Assembly (NCBI GenBank): GCA_028869255.1
Contig: CP110972.1
Location: 2,671,001 to 2,735,000, forward strand
DNA from: Pseudomonas poae
Lineage (GTDB): Bacteria > Pseudomonadota > Gammaproteobacteria > Pseudomonadales > Pseudomonadaceae
Reading direction: 5' to 3'
Length of the DNA stretch: 64,000 nt
In this document: one piece after another, positions 37,162 to 45,945 of the stretch
Layout of the letters: each line of letters starts with the position of its first letter
Numbering within the stretch: the first letter of the stretch is position 1
Notes under the pieces: generated by a model
The model's database searches: none
What the model was told of the DNA's origin: nothing
What the model saw: only the letters and a program-made list of their open reading frames with translations
Made by a program: the position numbers and the translations under genes

Positions 37162-38472
37162 ATGCCCATTGCGAATGCAGCGCCCGCGACCACGGTCGCC
37201 GACCCCGTCAACACGCTCTACCACAAGATCACCTGGAAGCTGATTCCGTTCCTGTGTTTCTGCTACCTGGCCGCCTACCTCGACCGCATCAACATCGGCT
37301 TCGCCAAGCTGCAGATGCTCGACCAGCTGCATTTCAGCGAGACCGCGTTCGGCCTCGGCGCCGGCTTGTTCTTTGTCGGTTATATCCTCTTTGAAGTACC
37401 CAGCAACCTGGTGCTGGAACGGGTCGGCGCGAAGATCTGGATCGCCCGCATCATGATCACCTGGGGCCTGCTCTCGGCCTGCACCATGCTGGTCACCTCC
37501 ACCACTCAGTTCTACATCCTGCGCTTTTTGCTTGGCGCCGCCGAGGCGGGCTTTTTGCCGGGCGTGCTGTATTACCTGACCACCTGGTTCCCGACCCATC
37601 GGCGCGGGCGCATCATTGCGCTGTTCATGATCGGCCTGCCGCTGTCCAGTGTGATCGGCGGCCCGTTGTCCGGCTGGATCATGGGCCACTTCGACCATAT
37701 GGGCGGCCTGCGCGGCTGGCAGTGGCTGTTCCTGATCGAAGCGGTGCCCAGCGTGTTGCTCGGCGTGCTGACCTTCTGGGCGCTGCCCAATACCTTCCAG
37801 CAGGCCAAATGGCTGTCGGACGACGAAAAGGCCCTGCTGGAAAGCGAACTGCGCAAGGACGAAGCCGGCGCCACCGCCAGCAAACACAGCTTTCGCGATG
37901 GTTTCTTCAACCTCAAAGTATGGATGCTCGGCGGTATCGATTTCTCGATCCTGCTCAGCGCCTATGCCATGGGTTTCTGGATGCCGACCTTTATCCGCAA
38001 CGCCGGGGTCACCGACACCTTCCATATCGGCGTGCTCACCGCACTGCCGAGTGTCGCCGCGCTGCTCGGCATGCTGTTGATCGGCGCCAGTTCCGACAAA
38101 CGCCGTGAACGCCGCTGGCACATCATCGTGCCGTTTTTTATCGGCGCAGCGGCAATGGCTACCAGCACCTTCTTTACCCATAACGTGGCGGCTACCGTGG
38201 CGCTGTTTGCGATAGCCTCGGCCGCGATCATCGGCGCGGTGCCGGTGTTTTTCAGCCTGCCGGCGACCTTTCTCAAGGGCACTGCAGCAGCCACCGGGTT
38301 CGCCCTGGCCTGTTCGCTGGCGAATATCGCGGGGCTGGTCAGTAACTCGTTGATGGGGGTTGCGATCGACGTCACCGGCAGCAGCGCGGGTGCCTTGTGG
38401 TTTTTCGCCGGCTGCCTGATCCTCAGCAGCTTCCTGGTCATCGCCTTGCCGGCGAAACTGGTGAACCGTTAA
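37162..38472 (+). CDS. nicT: MFS transporter, probable nicotinate permease
   Basis: This 436-residue transporter of the anion:cation symporter (ACS) family has twelve membrane segments. Signatures are RINIGFAKLQMLDQLHFSETAFGLGAGLFFVGYILFEVPSNLVLERVGAKIWIARI near the start and FLLGAAEAGFLPGVLYYLTTWFP in segment 4-5, as in P. putida NicT. The expected role is uptake of nicotinate or 6-hydroxynicotinate. The ATG at 37162 has AGGAG about nine bases upstream. The P. putida porin NicP has no counterpart here. Confidence 0.9.
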   Translation: MPIANAAPATTVADPVNTLYHKITWKLIPFLCFCYLAAYLDRINIGFAKLQMLDQLHFSETAFGLGAGLFFVGYILFEVPSNLVLERVGAKIWIARIMITWGLLSACTMLVTSTTQFYILRFLLGAAEAGFLPGVLYYLTTWFPTHRRGRIIALFMIGLPLSSVIGGPLSGWIMGHFDHMGGLRGWQWLFLIEAVPSVLLGVLTFWALPNTFQQAKWLSDDEKALLESELRKDEAGATASKHSFRDGFFNLKVWMLGGIDFSILLSAYAMGFWMPTFIRNAGVTDTFHIGVLTALPSVAALLGMLLIGASSDKRRERRWHIIVPFFIGAAAMATSTFFTHNVAATVALFAIASAAIIGAVPVFFSLPATFLKGTAAATGFALACSLANIAGLVSNSLMGVAIDVTGSSAGALWFFAGCLILSSFLVIALPAKLVNR

Positions 38473-38500
38473 CAACAACAATTTCTGCGGATGAATCACC

Positions 38501-39577
38501 ATGCACGTTTTTTTCAAAAGCTGCGCGCTGCTGGTCGCGGTCGGCCTGTGTGCCGGCACCGCGCAGGCGGCGGACAAGGTCATTTTCGACACCGATTTCA
38601 ACGTGCTCAACGATGACGGCCAAGCCTTTATCATGCTCGCCCAGTTGCACGCGCAAAAACGCATCGACCTGCTGGGCATGACCCTGGTCAGCGGTAACGC
38701 CAGGGTCGACCAGGAACAGGTCGACGCCCTCAAGGCAGTGGAACGCATGGGCGTAGAGAAAGAAATCGGCGTCTACTCGGGCGCCGCCTACCCGCTGCTG
38801 CATGACTACGCCACCTATGAGGCAGAAAAAGCCCTGTTCGGCTCGGGCTGGCCGGGGGCATTCAAGCACCCGCGCCCGACGTCGGCGGCGCAGTTGGTCG
38901 CGCCACCGGATGGCCTGGCCACTCACACCCAACTGCGCAAGGAGACCGCCGCGCAATTTATCGTCGACAGCGTACGCGCCAACCCGCACCAGGTGACCAT
39001 TCTTGCCGTCGGCCCGCTCACCAACGTCGCCCTGGCGATCCGCTCCGCACCGGATATCGTGCCGCTGATCAAGCGCATCGTGTACATGGGCGGCGCCCTG
39101 GAGATCCCGGGCAACACCACGCCGGCGGCGGAATTCAACTGGTGGTTCGACCCGGAGGCCGCGAAGATCGTATTGCGCTCGCCGATCGAACACGTGATTT
39201 TCCCGAATGACGTGTGCGAGAAAGTCACCTTCGACAAAGCGGTGTACCAGCGGGTGATTGCACAAAAAGGCGCGATTGCCGATTTGTACAAACATGAGTT
39301 CGGGCCGCGGTTCGACAAAGACCCGAGCTACCACAGCTTCACCTGGGACAGCCTGCCGGCGCTGTACCTGGTCCGCCCAGAGATCGTCACCGAATCCCGC
39401 GAATTGTGGGTGGATGTGGACGCGACCTTCGGCGCCGACTACGGCCGCGCACTGGGTTACAAGCAAGACGCACCAGTGGGTACGCAAAAGGCCACGGTGG
39501 TGTTCGGCGTCGACCAGCAGAAATTCTGGGACGGCTACGTCAACCTCGTGACGCTGCCGACGCCGGTCAAGCACTGA
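38501..39577 (+). CDS. Periplasmic nucleoside hydrolase
   Basis: This 358-residue member of the inosine-uridine nucleoside hydrolase family has a signal peptide (MHVFFKSCALLVAVGLCAGTAQA), so it acts in the periplasm. The calcium-binding N-terminal motif reads FDTDFNVLNDDGQAFIML, a variant of DTDxGxDDxxA with a longer loop. Others are VTILAVGPLTNVALAIR, KRIVYMGGALEIPGNTTPAAEFNWWFDPEAAKIVL, and a second metal site near HSFTWD. It starts 28 bases after nicT and is probably cotranscribed, suggesting that it releases nicotinate or nicotinamide from ribosides outside the cytoplasm. That substrate is inferred. Confidence 0.88.
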   Translation: MHVFFKSCALLVAVGLCAGTAQAADKVIFDTDFNVLNDDGQAFIMLAQLHAQKRIDLLGMTLVSGNARVDQEQVDALKAVERMGVEKEIGVYSGAAYPLLHDYATYEAEKALFGSGWPGAFKHPRPTSAAQLVAPPDGLATHTQLRKETAAQFIVDSVRANPHQVTILAVGPLTNVALAIRSAPDIVPLIKRIVYMGGALEIPGNTTPAAEFNWWFDPEAAKIVLRSPIEHVIFPNDVCEKVTFDKAVYQRVIAQKGAIADLYKHEFGPRFDKDPSYHSFTWDSLPALYLVRPEIVTESRELWVDVDATFGADYGRALGYKQDAPVGTQKATVVFGVDQQKFWDGYVNLVTLPTPVKH

Positions 39578-39584
39578 TCAGTGA

Positions 39585-39611
39585 ATCGCTCCCACGCACT
39601 GTGGGAGCGAT
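39585..39611. terminator. Bidirectional hairpin between convergent genes
   Basis: ATCGCTCCCAC (39585-39595) and GTGGGAGCGAT (39601-39611) pair perfectly around five bases. It sits between the stops of the nucleoside hydrolase and the rhodanese-fusion gene. It resembles half of a GTGGGAGCGGGC-family REP. T-runs are lacking. Confidence 0.65.
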
Positions 39612-39614
39612 CAC

Positions 39615-42314
39615 TTAGCCCGCTACCGCAAACCCGCGCTGCAGATCTTCGATCAGCGCCGCCACATCCTCCAGGCCGATATGCAGGCGCACCACCGGGT
39701 TCAGCTCGCGATCCACCGCGCTTTCACGGTCGCGGGTATCGGCCACGGTGACCAGGCTTTCGTAGCCGCCCCACGAAGCGCCCAGCCCGAACAGCTGTAA
39801 ACCATCAATAAAGCGCTCGACATAACCCGGATCGGCATACGCCAGCTCAAACGACAACAAACCATTGCTGCCGCTGAAGTCCCGACGCCACAGCGCATGG
39901 CCGGGGTGCTCGGGCAATGCCGGGTGGAACACGCGCTTGACCTGAGGCTGCGCCTGCAACCATTGGGCAATGTCCAGCGCCTGGCGCTCATGCACATCCA
40001 GGCGTGAGGCCAGGGTGCGTGCGCCGCGCAGGATCAGGTAGGCATCGTCGGCACTCACCGCATTGCCGAAGGTGTCGCTCATTTTGCCCAGCGCCGGCCA
40101 GACCGCCTCGGTGGTGCACACGCTGCCCATCATCACGTCGCTGTGGCCGCCCAGGTATTTGGTCAGGGCCATGATCGAGATATCCGCCCCCAATGCCAGC
40201 GGCCGGTACAGATAGCCCGAGCCCCAGGTGTTATCGACCGCCAGCAGGATATTGCGCGGTTTGCACAACGCCGCAAGCGCCGGCAGGTCGCACAGCTCAT
40301 ACAGCAGCGAACCGGGCACTTCGGCATAGACCAGCTTGGTGTTGGCTTGCAGTTGCGCTTCCAGGCACTTTGCATCCGGCGCAAAGTAGCTGACCTCGAT
40401 GCCGAACGGCTGCAAAAACTCGCGAGCCAGTTTGCGCACCGGCGAATACACCGCATCGGTGATCAGCACATGGTCGCCGGGGCGCAGGTAGGCCAGAAAC
40501 ACCTGCGCCGCAGCCGCCAGCCCCGTGCCATAGAGCCGCGTGCGATAGCCGCCCTCAAGCTCGCTGACCAGGTCTTCCAAGGCGTGGGAGGTCGGGTTGC
40601 CGCGTGCGCCGTAGGTCAGCACGCGCTCACTGTCGCGACGGGCACGCGCGTCACGCATCTGCGCCAGGTTGTCGAACAGCACCGTGCTCAAGCGCGTAAT
40701 CGGCACATTGACCGCACGGCCGCCGTGGCCCTTTTCGGTGCGGGCGGCGTGGATCAAGCGGGTGCGCACGCGTGACGGCGGCGCCAGCGGCTTGAGGCTG
40801 GCGATTTCTGCGGCGCTCATCTGTGCCAACAGGCCAATTTCCCAGGCCAGGTACTGGCGCGCCGCATCCTTGTTGCCGCTGTGGCGGTCGTGGGTGAAAA
40901 ACAGGAAGTCGATGCACTCTGCATCGGCTGGGGTGTGCGGGTCTTCGCAAACCGGCAGGCCCGCGTCGGCCCAGGCGTTGAGACCACCGTCGAGCAATCG
41001 GGCCGGCAGCCCCTCGGCGGCAAATGCGGCCAGCGCAGGGTCATCCGCCACCAGCACCAACGGGCGGTGATCGGCCTTCAACAGCGAGCGAATCGACCAC
41101 TGCGAGCCGGCAATATGCCCCTTGCGGTACACCATGCTCGGGCGCAGGTCGATCAGGTTTACATCGTTCAATTCCAGCGCCAACGCCTGAGCACTGATCA
41201 ACGGCAAGGGCTCGTAGGCCACCGGCTGCAGCACCGACAACGCCAGGCCACTGGCGATGCCGCCACGCAATACATAGGCCTCATGTCCCAACTGACGCAG
41301 CCAACTGGCGACAATCGGCGCACGCACGCCATCGCTGTCCACCAGCACAATGCGCGCCTGGCGCACGCCGATATACAGGTCGGTGGACTGGATCAACTGC
41401 CCGCCCGGCGTATGTTGCGCGCCGGGCAAACTGCCGAGGGCAAATTCCTCGGCGGTGCGCACATCACACAGGAACAGGCTGCGCTGCGCGTCATCCGCCC
41501 ATTGGCGAACCTGATCCGCAGACACCTCAACCACCCCTGCCCGCTCCGCCAGTTGCCGTGCAGCCTGACGCTGCCGGGTCAGGTCACTGCTGACCGGCTC
41601 GGCATACCGCCGCGTGCTGCCGTGCTCCAGTTGCAAATCTTCCAGGTACCAGCCCTGGGTGCCGTTTTCCAAGGCGAAGATCGGGTTCTTCAGGCCCAGG
41701 TTGATCAGGGTTTGCGCGCCGATAATGCTGCGGGTGCGCCCGGCGCAGTTGACCACGATCGGTGTGCGCTCGTCCGGCACCAGGTCATGCACGCGGTAGC
41801 CCAGCTCACCATTCGGGCAGCAGATGGAACCGGGAATGGTCATCTTGCGGTACTCCTCGAACGGCCGACCGTCGAGCACCACCAGCGGCTCGCCACGTGC
41901 CTGCCACTCAGCCAATTGCCGGGCGGTGACGTGGGGCGTATGGCTGGCCTCCTCGACCAGTTCACCAAACGCCTTGGACGGCACATGCACACCGGCAAAC
42001 AGCTGCAAACCTGCGGCCTGCCAGCCATCGGCGCCACCTTCCAGCACCTGCACACGGGTGTAGCCCAATGCGTGCAAACGTGCCGCCGTACGCGCCGCCA
42101 CTGCACCGCCATTCTGGTCGTAGATCACCAGGCGCACCTGCGGGTTGGGCGCCAGCCGGCGTACCTCCAGCTCCAGGCGGCTATAGGGCAGGTTCACCCC
42201 ATGGAACAGGTGGGCTTCGCCGTATTGCCCGTGCTCGCGCACGTCGAACACGGCGATTTCCTGCCCGTCGAACAGCCATTGCTGCAGTTGACTTGGGGTG
42301 ATGGTCTGGCTCAT
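39615..42314 (-). CDS. Four-rhodanese / PLP-dependent C-S lyase fusion protein
   Basis: This 899-residue cytoplasmic protein holds four rhodanese domains at about 5-105, 125-232, 262-360 and 372-455, then a cystathionine gamma-synthase/beta-lyase-type PLP domain at about 515-895. Only the second rhodanese keeps the catalytic Cys (Cys190 in VNCAGRTRS); the first (IYDQNGG), third (LVDSDGV) and fourth (VADDPAL) have lost it. The PLP domain has the cofactor Lys719 (SIMALTKYLGGHSDVMMG) and the LYGTGLAA and DNTWGSGYLY blocks. The likely activity is C-S cleavage of a sulfur amino acid, with the released sulfur taken as a persulfide by Cys190. It is the last gene of the ten-gene run from 50185. Confidence 0.92.
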   Translation of the reverse strand: MSQTITPSQLQQWLFDGQEIAVFDVREHGQYGEAHLFHGVNLPYSRLELEVRRLAPNPQVRLVIYDQNGGAVAARTAARLHALGYTRVQVLEGGADGWQAAGLQLFAGVHVPSKAFGELVEEASHTPHVTARQLAEWQARGEPLVVLDGRPFEEYRKMTIPGSICCPNGELGYRVHDLVPDERTPIVVNCAGRTRSIIGAQTLINLGLKNPIFALENGTQGWYLEDLQLEHGSTRRYAEPVSSDLTRQRQAARQLAERAGVVEVSADQVRQWADDAQRSLFLCDVRTAEEFALGSLPGAQHTPGGQLIQSTDLYIGVRQARIVLVDSDGVRAPIVASWLRQLGHEAYVLRGGIASGLALSVLQPVAYEPLPLISAQALALELNDVNLIDLRPSMVYRKGHIAGSQWSIRSLLKADHRPLVLVADDPALAAFAAEGLPARLLDGGLNAWADAGLPVCEDPHTPADAECIDFLFFTHDRHSGNKDAARQYLAWEIGLLAQMSAAEIASLKPLAPPSRVRTRLIHAARTEKGHGGRAVNVPITRLSTVLFDNLAQMRDARARRDSERVLTYGARGNPTSHALEDLVSELEGGYRTRLYGTGLAAAAQVFLAYLRPGDHVLITDAVYSPVRKLAREFLQPFGIEVSYFAPDAKCLEAQLQANTKLVYAEVPGSLLYELCDLPALAALCKPRNILLAVDNTWGSGYLYRPLALGADISIMALTKYLGGHSDVMMGSVCTTEAVWPALGKMSDTFGNAVSADDAYLILRGARTLASRLDVHERQALDIAQWLQAQPQVKRVFHPALPEHPGHALWRRDFSGSNGLLSFELAYADPGYVERFIDGLQLFGLGASWGGYESLVTVADTRDRESAVDRELNPVVRLHIGLEDVAALIEDLQRGFAVAG

Positions 42315-42341
42315 GGAAGTCCCAACAAAGTAAGAAAAGAG

Positions 42342-42989
42342 TTACTGCAACGCCAACGAACGCTCGCCCGGTGCTACTTCGCGACCCTTGGCATAGGCAC
42401 GCTGCACCGCCGGCCGCGCTTTGATGCGCAAGCGCCAGGCCTGGATATGCGGGTAGTCCGTCAAGGCCTGGCCCTGACGCAACGGCTGGATCCACGGGAA
42501 GATCGCCATATCGGCCACCGAGTATTCACCGGCCACAAACGGCACTTCGCCCAGGCGCTGTTCCAGCACGCGATACAGGCGCGTGGCTTCGGCATTCAGC
42601 AGGTCGAGGGCGAATGGAATCGGCTCCGGCGCCTTCTCCTTGAACACCTGCAGCTGGCTCAAGTACGGGGTGATATGCCCGACTTGCCAGAACAGCCACT
42701 CCTGCACCTTTTGCCGCTCGGCAGTGCCGGCCGGCGGCAGGAATTGCCCGGCGCCGTCGGCCAGGTAATTCAGGATCGCACCGGACTCGAACAGGCTCAG
42801 CGGGGTGTCGGGGCGATGGTCGACAATCGCCGGAATCCGCGCATTGGCGCTGATGCGCTGGAAGCTCGCTTGCTGCTGCTCACCTTCGCGGATATTCACC
42901 GGCAGCAGGCGGTATTCAAGCCCAAGCTCTTCGAGCAGGATGCCGACTTTCAGGCCGTTGCCCGTAGGCCAGTAATACAGGTCAATCAT
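42342..42989 (-). CDS. Glutathione S-transferase family protein, YfcG-like
   Basis: A 215-residue protein with a thioredoxin-like N-terminal domain (MIDLYYWPTGNGLKVGILLEELGLEYRLLPVNI) and an all-helical C-terminal domain (LFWQVGHITPYLSQL, YSVADMAIFPWI). It matches the nu-class YfcG/YghU group, which binds two glutathiones and has disulfide reductase activity; the Thr-Asn pair in PTGNG fits that group. Conserved NARIPAIVDH and LFESGAILNYLA are intact. The ATG at 42989 starts the canonical N-terminus. The gene follows the cupin gene after a REPIN and precedes the rhodanese fusion by 27 bases, consistent with a thiol or persulfide role. Confidence 0.92.
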   Translation of the reverse strand: MIDLYYWPTGNGLKVGILLEELGLEYRLLPVNIREGEQQQASFQRISANARIPAIVDHRPDTPLSLFESGAILNYLADGAGQFLPPAGTAERQKVQEWLFWQVGHITPYLSQLQVFKEKAPEPIPFALDLLNAEATRLYRVLEQRLGEVPFVAGEYSVADMAIFPWIQPLRQGQALTDYPHIQAWRLRIKARPAVQRAYAKGREVAPGERSLALQ

Positions 42990-43018
42990 AAAAACCTCTG
43001 GATGAACGCGGTCAACAG

Positions 43019-43105
43019 GTGGGAGCTGGCTTGCCTGCGATAGCGGCAGTACAGGCAGCCATGATGTGACTGACAGACCGCCATCGCAGGCAAGCCAGCT
43101 CCCAC
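43019..43105. repeat. REPIN, GTGGGAGCTGGC family, within the sulfur gene run
   Basis: Arms GTGGGAGCTGGCTTGCCTGC onward and the complement ending CCAGCTCCCAC, a variant of the common family. It lies between the cupin and GST genes and interrupts an otherwise tightly packed minus-strand gene run. Confidence 0.85.
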
Positions 43106-43122
43106 ATTGCAAAGGTGTTGTG

Positions 43123-43722
43123 TCAGGCATAGGCCTTAATCGACGGCGCCATGTGCGAGGCGTTGTAGTTGAGGATGCGCCCGTCGGCTTCCACGCCGTA
43201 ACGGCCATTCAGCGATTCAAGCGGCAAGCCGTAGAGGTGGAAATGCAGGGTCGCCTGCTCGCCTTCAACCTTGATGCCGTGCAGGTCTTCGCCGAGAAAC
43301 GAAATCGAGGTGCCTGGCTGCACGATCACTTCTTTTTCCAGGCTCAGGGTGGTGAAGCCCGGCTCGCGGCCTTCATCGCTGCGTGCATACACGTAGTTGA
43401 TTTCCTGGCCTTCGACCGCGCTGATGATCGCCCAGGTTTCGTGGTTGTGCGCGATTGTGCTTTTACCCGGCAACAGCGAGTTGAGGTACAGGGTCGGGGT
43501 GTCGCCGTCGTCATTCAGGCGATAGCGGAACGCAGTGCTGCCCTGCCCCGGTACAGGCGCGGGGAATGCGTCGAAGTTGAACAGGTCGCGACGTTCGGCC
43601 AGTTGCTCGAGCAAGCCGACGATTTCCACCAGCGCCGCACGGTCTACGCCGCGCTGGTTGATGACGCGGATCTGCTGCAAAAACGTTTCGATAACGGCGG
43701 CACGGCTTTCGATACTCATCAC
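43123..43722 (-). CDS. Cysteine dioxygenase-like cupin (thiol dioxygenase)
   Basis: This 199-residue cupin resembles type I cysteine dioxygenases and 3-mercaptopropionate dioxygenases. The iron triad appears as His92 and His94 (IAHNHETWAII) and His148 (EDLHGI), with a spacing like that of mammalian CDO (86/88/140). The expected reaction is oxygenation of a free thiol to a sulfinate. The substrate may be cysteine, 3-mercaptopropionate or another small thiol; sequence alone does not decide. It lies directly downstream of the ABC ATPase gene, 13 bases apart, and upstream of the GST and rhodanese-fusion genes. Confidence 0.85.
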   Translation of the reverse strand: MMSIESRAAVIETFLQQIRVINQRGVDRAALVEIVGLLEQLAERRDLFNFDAFPAPVPGQGSTAFRYRLNDDGDTPTLYLNSLLPGKSTIAHNHETWAIISAVEGQEINYVYARSDEGREPGFTTLSLEKEVIVQPGTSISFLGEDLHGIKVEGEQATLHFHLYGLPLESLNGRYGVEADGRILNYNASHMAPSIKAYA

Positions 43723-43735
43723 GAATTTCCTCTTA

Positions 43736-44560
43736 TCAGACAGACAGGCTGTAACGGCTCAAATTGGTCAACAGGTACGGGTCATGGGCGATAGGGCCGC
43801 GGCGCCCCGAATCGCCCAGGGCATGGCGCAAGAACGACTGGGTGCGTTCGCTGGCCGGGTTCTGGAAGATCTGCGCGGCGCTGCCATGCTCCACAATCAC
43901 GCCGTTTTCGGTGAAGTACACGACATCGCTGATCTCTTCGGCGAAACGCATTTCATGGGTGACCAGCACACAGGTCATGCCCTCTTCGGTCAGCTCGCGG
44001 ATCACCGTCAGCACTTCGCCAACGGTTTCCGGGTCGAGCGCTGAGGTCACTTCATCGAACAGAATCAACTCCGGGCGCATCGCCAGGGCACGCGCAATCG
44101 CCACGCGTTGCTGCTGGCCGCCGGACAGTTGGCCAGGATAGGCATCGGCCTTGTGTTCCATGCGCACTTTGGCCAACAGTGCCCGGGCGTCTTTTTCCGC
44201 CTCGGCGCGGTTGCGCCCCAGCACCTTGCGTGGGGCGATCACCAGGTTTTCCAGCACCGACAAGTGCGGGAACAGGTTGTATTGCTGGAACACAAACCCC
44301 ACACGCTTACGCAGTTCAATGCGCTGGGCTTCCTGGGCCAGGGTGTCGACCTGGGTCTGGCCCACGCGAATGCTGCCGCGCTGGGGCTGCAACAGCCCGG
44401 TGATGCAGCGCAGGATCGTGGATTTGCCCGAGCCCGACGGGCCGATGATCGACACCGCCTGGCCGCGCAGCACATCGAGGTCGATGCCCTTGAGCACCGG
44501 GTTGGTGCCGAACGACAGGTGCACATCCCGCAGGCTCACCAGGGGTTCAATAGAAGGCAT
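43736..44560 (-). CDS. Amino-acid ABC transporter ATP-binding protein
   Basis: A 274-residue ATPase of the polar amino acid uptake (PAAT) family: Walker A GPSGSGKST, Q-loop FVFQQYNLFPHLSVLEN, signature LSGGQQQRVAIARAL, Walker B LILFDEVTSALDPETV, and the H-loop LVTHEMRFAEEISDVVYF. These features match GlnQ/HisP-type ATPases. About 25 residues are appended after the usual end (residues about 250-274). It energises the two permeases encoded upstream; the ATG at 44560 overlaps the permease stop by 14 bases. Confidence 0.95.
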   Translation of the reverse strand: MPSIEPLVSLRDVHLSFGTNPVLKGIDLDVLRGQAVSIIGPSGSGKSTILRCITGLLQPQRGSIRVGQTQVDTLAQEAQRIELRKRVGFVFQQYNLFPHLSVLENLVIAPRKVLGRNRAEAEKDARALLAKVRMEHKADAYPGQLSGGQQQRVAIARALAMRPELILFDEVTSALDPETVGEVLTVIRELTEEGMTCVLVTHEMRFAEEISDVVYFTENGVIVEHGSAAQIFQNPASERTQSFLRHALGDSGRRGPIAHDPYLLTNLSRYSLSV

Positions 44561-45230
44561 AACGGCGCTCCAGGTGTTGGGTGAGACGGGAAATCGGGTA
44601 GCAGTAAGCAAAGAACAGCACCAGCAGGCTCAGGTAGATCACCACGGTGAAGCCGGTCAGGTTCACGGTGTTGCTGGCGATCTGCGCGGTGTCGATCACG
44701 TCATGCACGCCCACCAGGGAGGCCAGCGCGGTGCCCATGGTGACCACTGCGTAGAGGTTCATCCACGGCGGCAACATGCGCTTGAAGCACTGCGGCAGGA
44801 TGATCGAACGGAATAATTGGCCCCGGGTAAACGCCAGCGAACGCGCCGCCTCCCATTGGGTGCTGGGGATCGAGCCGATGGCGCCCCGGAAGATCTCCGC
44901 CACGTTCGCGCTGGCCGGCAAGGCCAGGCCGATCGTGACCTTGACCCAGTCCGGAAACGCCACATAGCTGTTGCCGATCTGGATCTCGAACGGGAACACG
45001 TAGGTGGTGAAATAAATCAGCACCAGCCACGGCGCATTGCGAAACACCTGCACCCACAGCCGCGCCACCACGCCCAGCGGCGATAACGCCAGTGCGCCGA
45101 TCAACAGTCCCAGCACCGAGCCGATGGCAATCGCCAACAGGCTGATCAGGATGTTCTGGCCAAAACCGGCCACCAGTGCCGGCGACCATTGCAGCAACGC
45201 CGACAACACCGGGAATGAATCAATGTCCAT
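44547..45230 (-). CDS. Amino-acid ABC transporter permease
   Basis: A 227-residue membrane protein with about five hydrophobic segments, of the HisM/GlnP type: GFGQNILISLLAIAIGSVLGLLIGALAL, VFRNAPWLVLIYFTTYVFPF, and the EAA loop AARSLAFTRGQLFRSIILPQCFKRMLPPWMN. It overlaps the gene on either side. With the other permease it forms the heterodimeric channel of the transporter. Confidence 0.94.
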   Translation of the reverse strand: MDIDSFPVLSALLQWSPALVAGFGQNILISLLAIAIGSVLGLLIGALALSPLGVVARLWVQVFRNAPWLVLIYFTTYVFPFEIQIGNSYVAFPDWVKVTIGLALPASANVAEIFRGAIGSIPSTQWEAARSLAFTRGQLFRSIILPQCFKRMLPPWMNLYAVVTMGTALASLVGVHDVIDTAQIASNTVNLTGFTVVIYLSLLVLFFAYCYPISRLTQHLERRYAFY

Positions 45231-45945
45231 AGCCAGGCATCCTCAGGCGCGCTTCCAGCCAGCGCCCCACACAATTGACGATAAAACTCAGCAAGCCGAA
45301 AAAGCTCAGGATCAGGATCATCAGTTCCAGCACGTTGTCGCTTTGCGTCCAGATCATGATCGCGGCGTAGGTGATATCCCCTACGGCAATCGCGGAAGCC
45401 ACGGCGGTCATCTTCACCAGATCGATCAGGTTATTGATCAGCGAGGGCAAGGCAAAACGCAGCGCCAGCGGCAACTGCACATTCCACAGCAATTGACGGC
45501 TGCTGAACGCCAGGGAGCTGGCGGCTTCCAGCGTCACGGCGGGCACCGCTTCGATCCCGGCGCGCAACGCCTCGGCATGGAACGCGCCCTTGTGCAGGGA
45601 AATCACGATCACCACCCAGGCAAACGGCGTAAGCGGGTTGGCCGCGCCGACGGCTTGGGTCAGCAGCATGTTCAACACCAGGAACGCGCAGTACAGCTGC
45701 ACCAGCGTCGGGGTATTGCGCGTGACCTCCACAAACACCCGGGCCGGCCTGGCCAGCCAGGGGTTGCCCGAGGTCAGCATCGCCGCCAGGGTGATCCCCG
45801 CCAGCAGACTGCCGATGATGGTGAACAGGCACAGCAGGCCGGTGGTCAATGCGCCCTGGACCAGGCTGCCGCGCTGGTAGGCATCCAGCAGGAAGTTGTA
45901 GTTCAGGCCAAAACCGGCGGCCCAGTGCACGAACGCCTCCATCAT
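45220..45945 (-). CDS. Amino-acid ABC transporter permease
   Basis: A 241-residue HisQ/GlnP-type permease: GALTTGLLCLFTIIGSLLAGITLAAML, VFVEVTRNTPTLVQLYCAFLVLNMLL, then the EAA loop AASSLAFSSRQLLWNVQLPLALRFALPSLINNLIDLVKMTAVASAIAV. The ATG at 45945 overlaps the aminotransferase stop (ATGA), which fixes the start; the longer open frame is the aminotransferase 3' end in another frame. Two different permeases indicate a heteromeric PAAT transporter. Confidence 0.94.
   Translation of the reverse strand: MMEAFVHWAAGFGLNYNFLLDAYQRGSLVQGALTTGLLCLFTIIGSLLAGITLAAMLTSGNPWLARPARVFVEVTRNTPTLVQLYCAFLVLNMLLTQAVGAANPLTPFAWVVIVISLHKGAFHAEALRAGIEAVPAVTLEAASSLAFSSRQLLWNVQLPLALRFALPSLINNLIDLVKMTAVASAIAVGDITYAAIMIWTQSDNVLELMILILSFFGLLSFIVNCVGRWLEARLRMPGYGH

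Noticed and set aside
40881..43043. 720-codon plus-strand reading frame opposite the rhodanese-fusion gene
   Set aside because: It is antisense to a clearly conserved gene, crosses the GST gene and is His/Gln/Arg-rich, as expected for the complement of high-GC codons.
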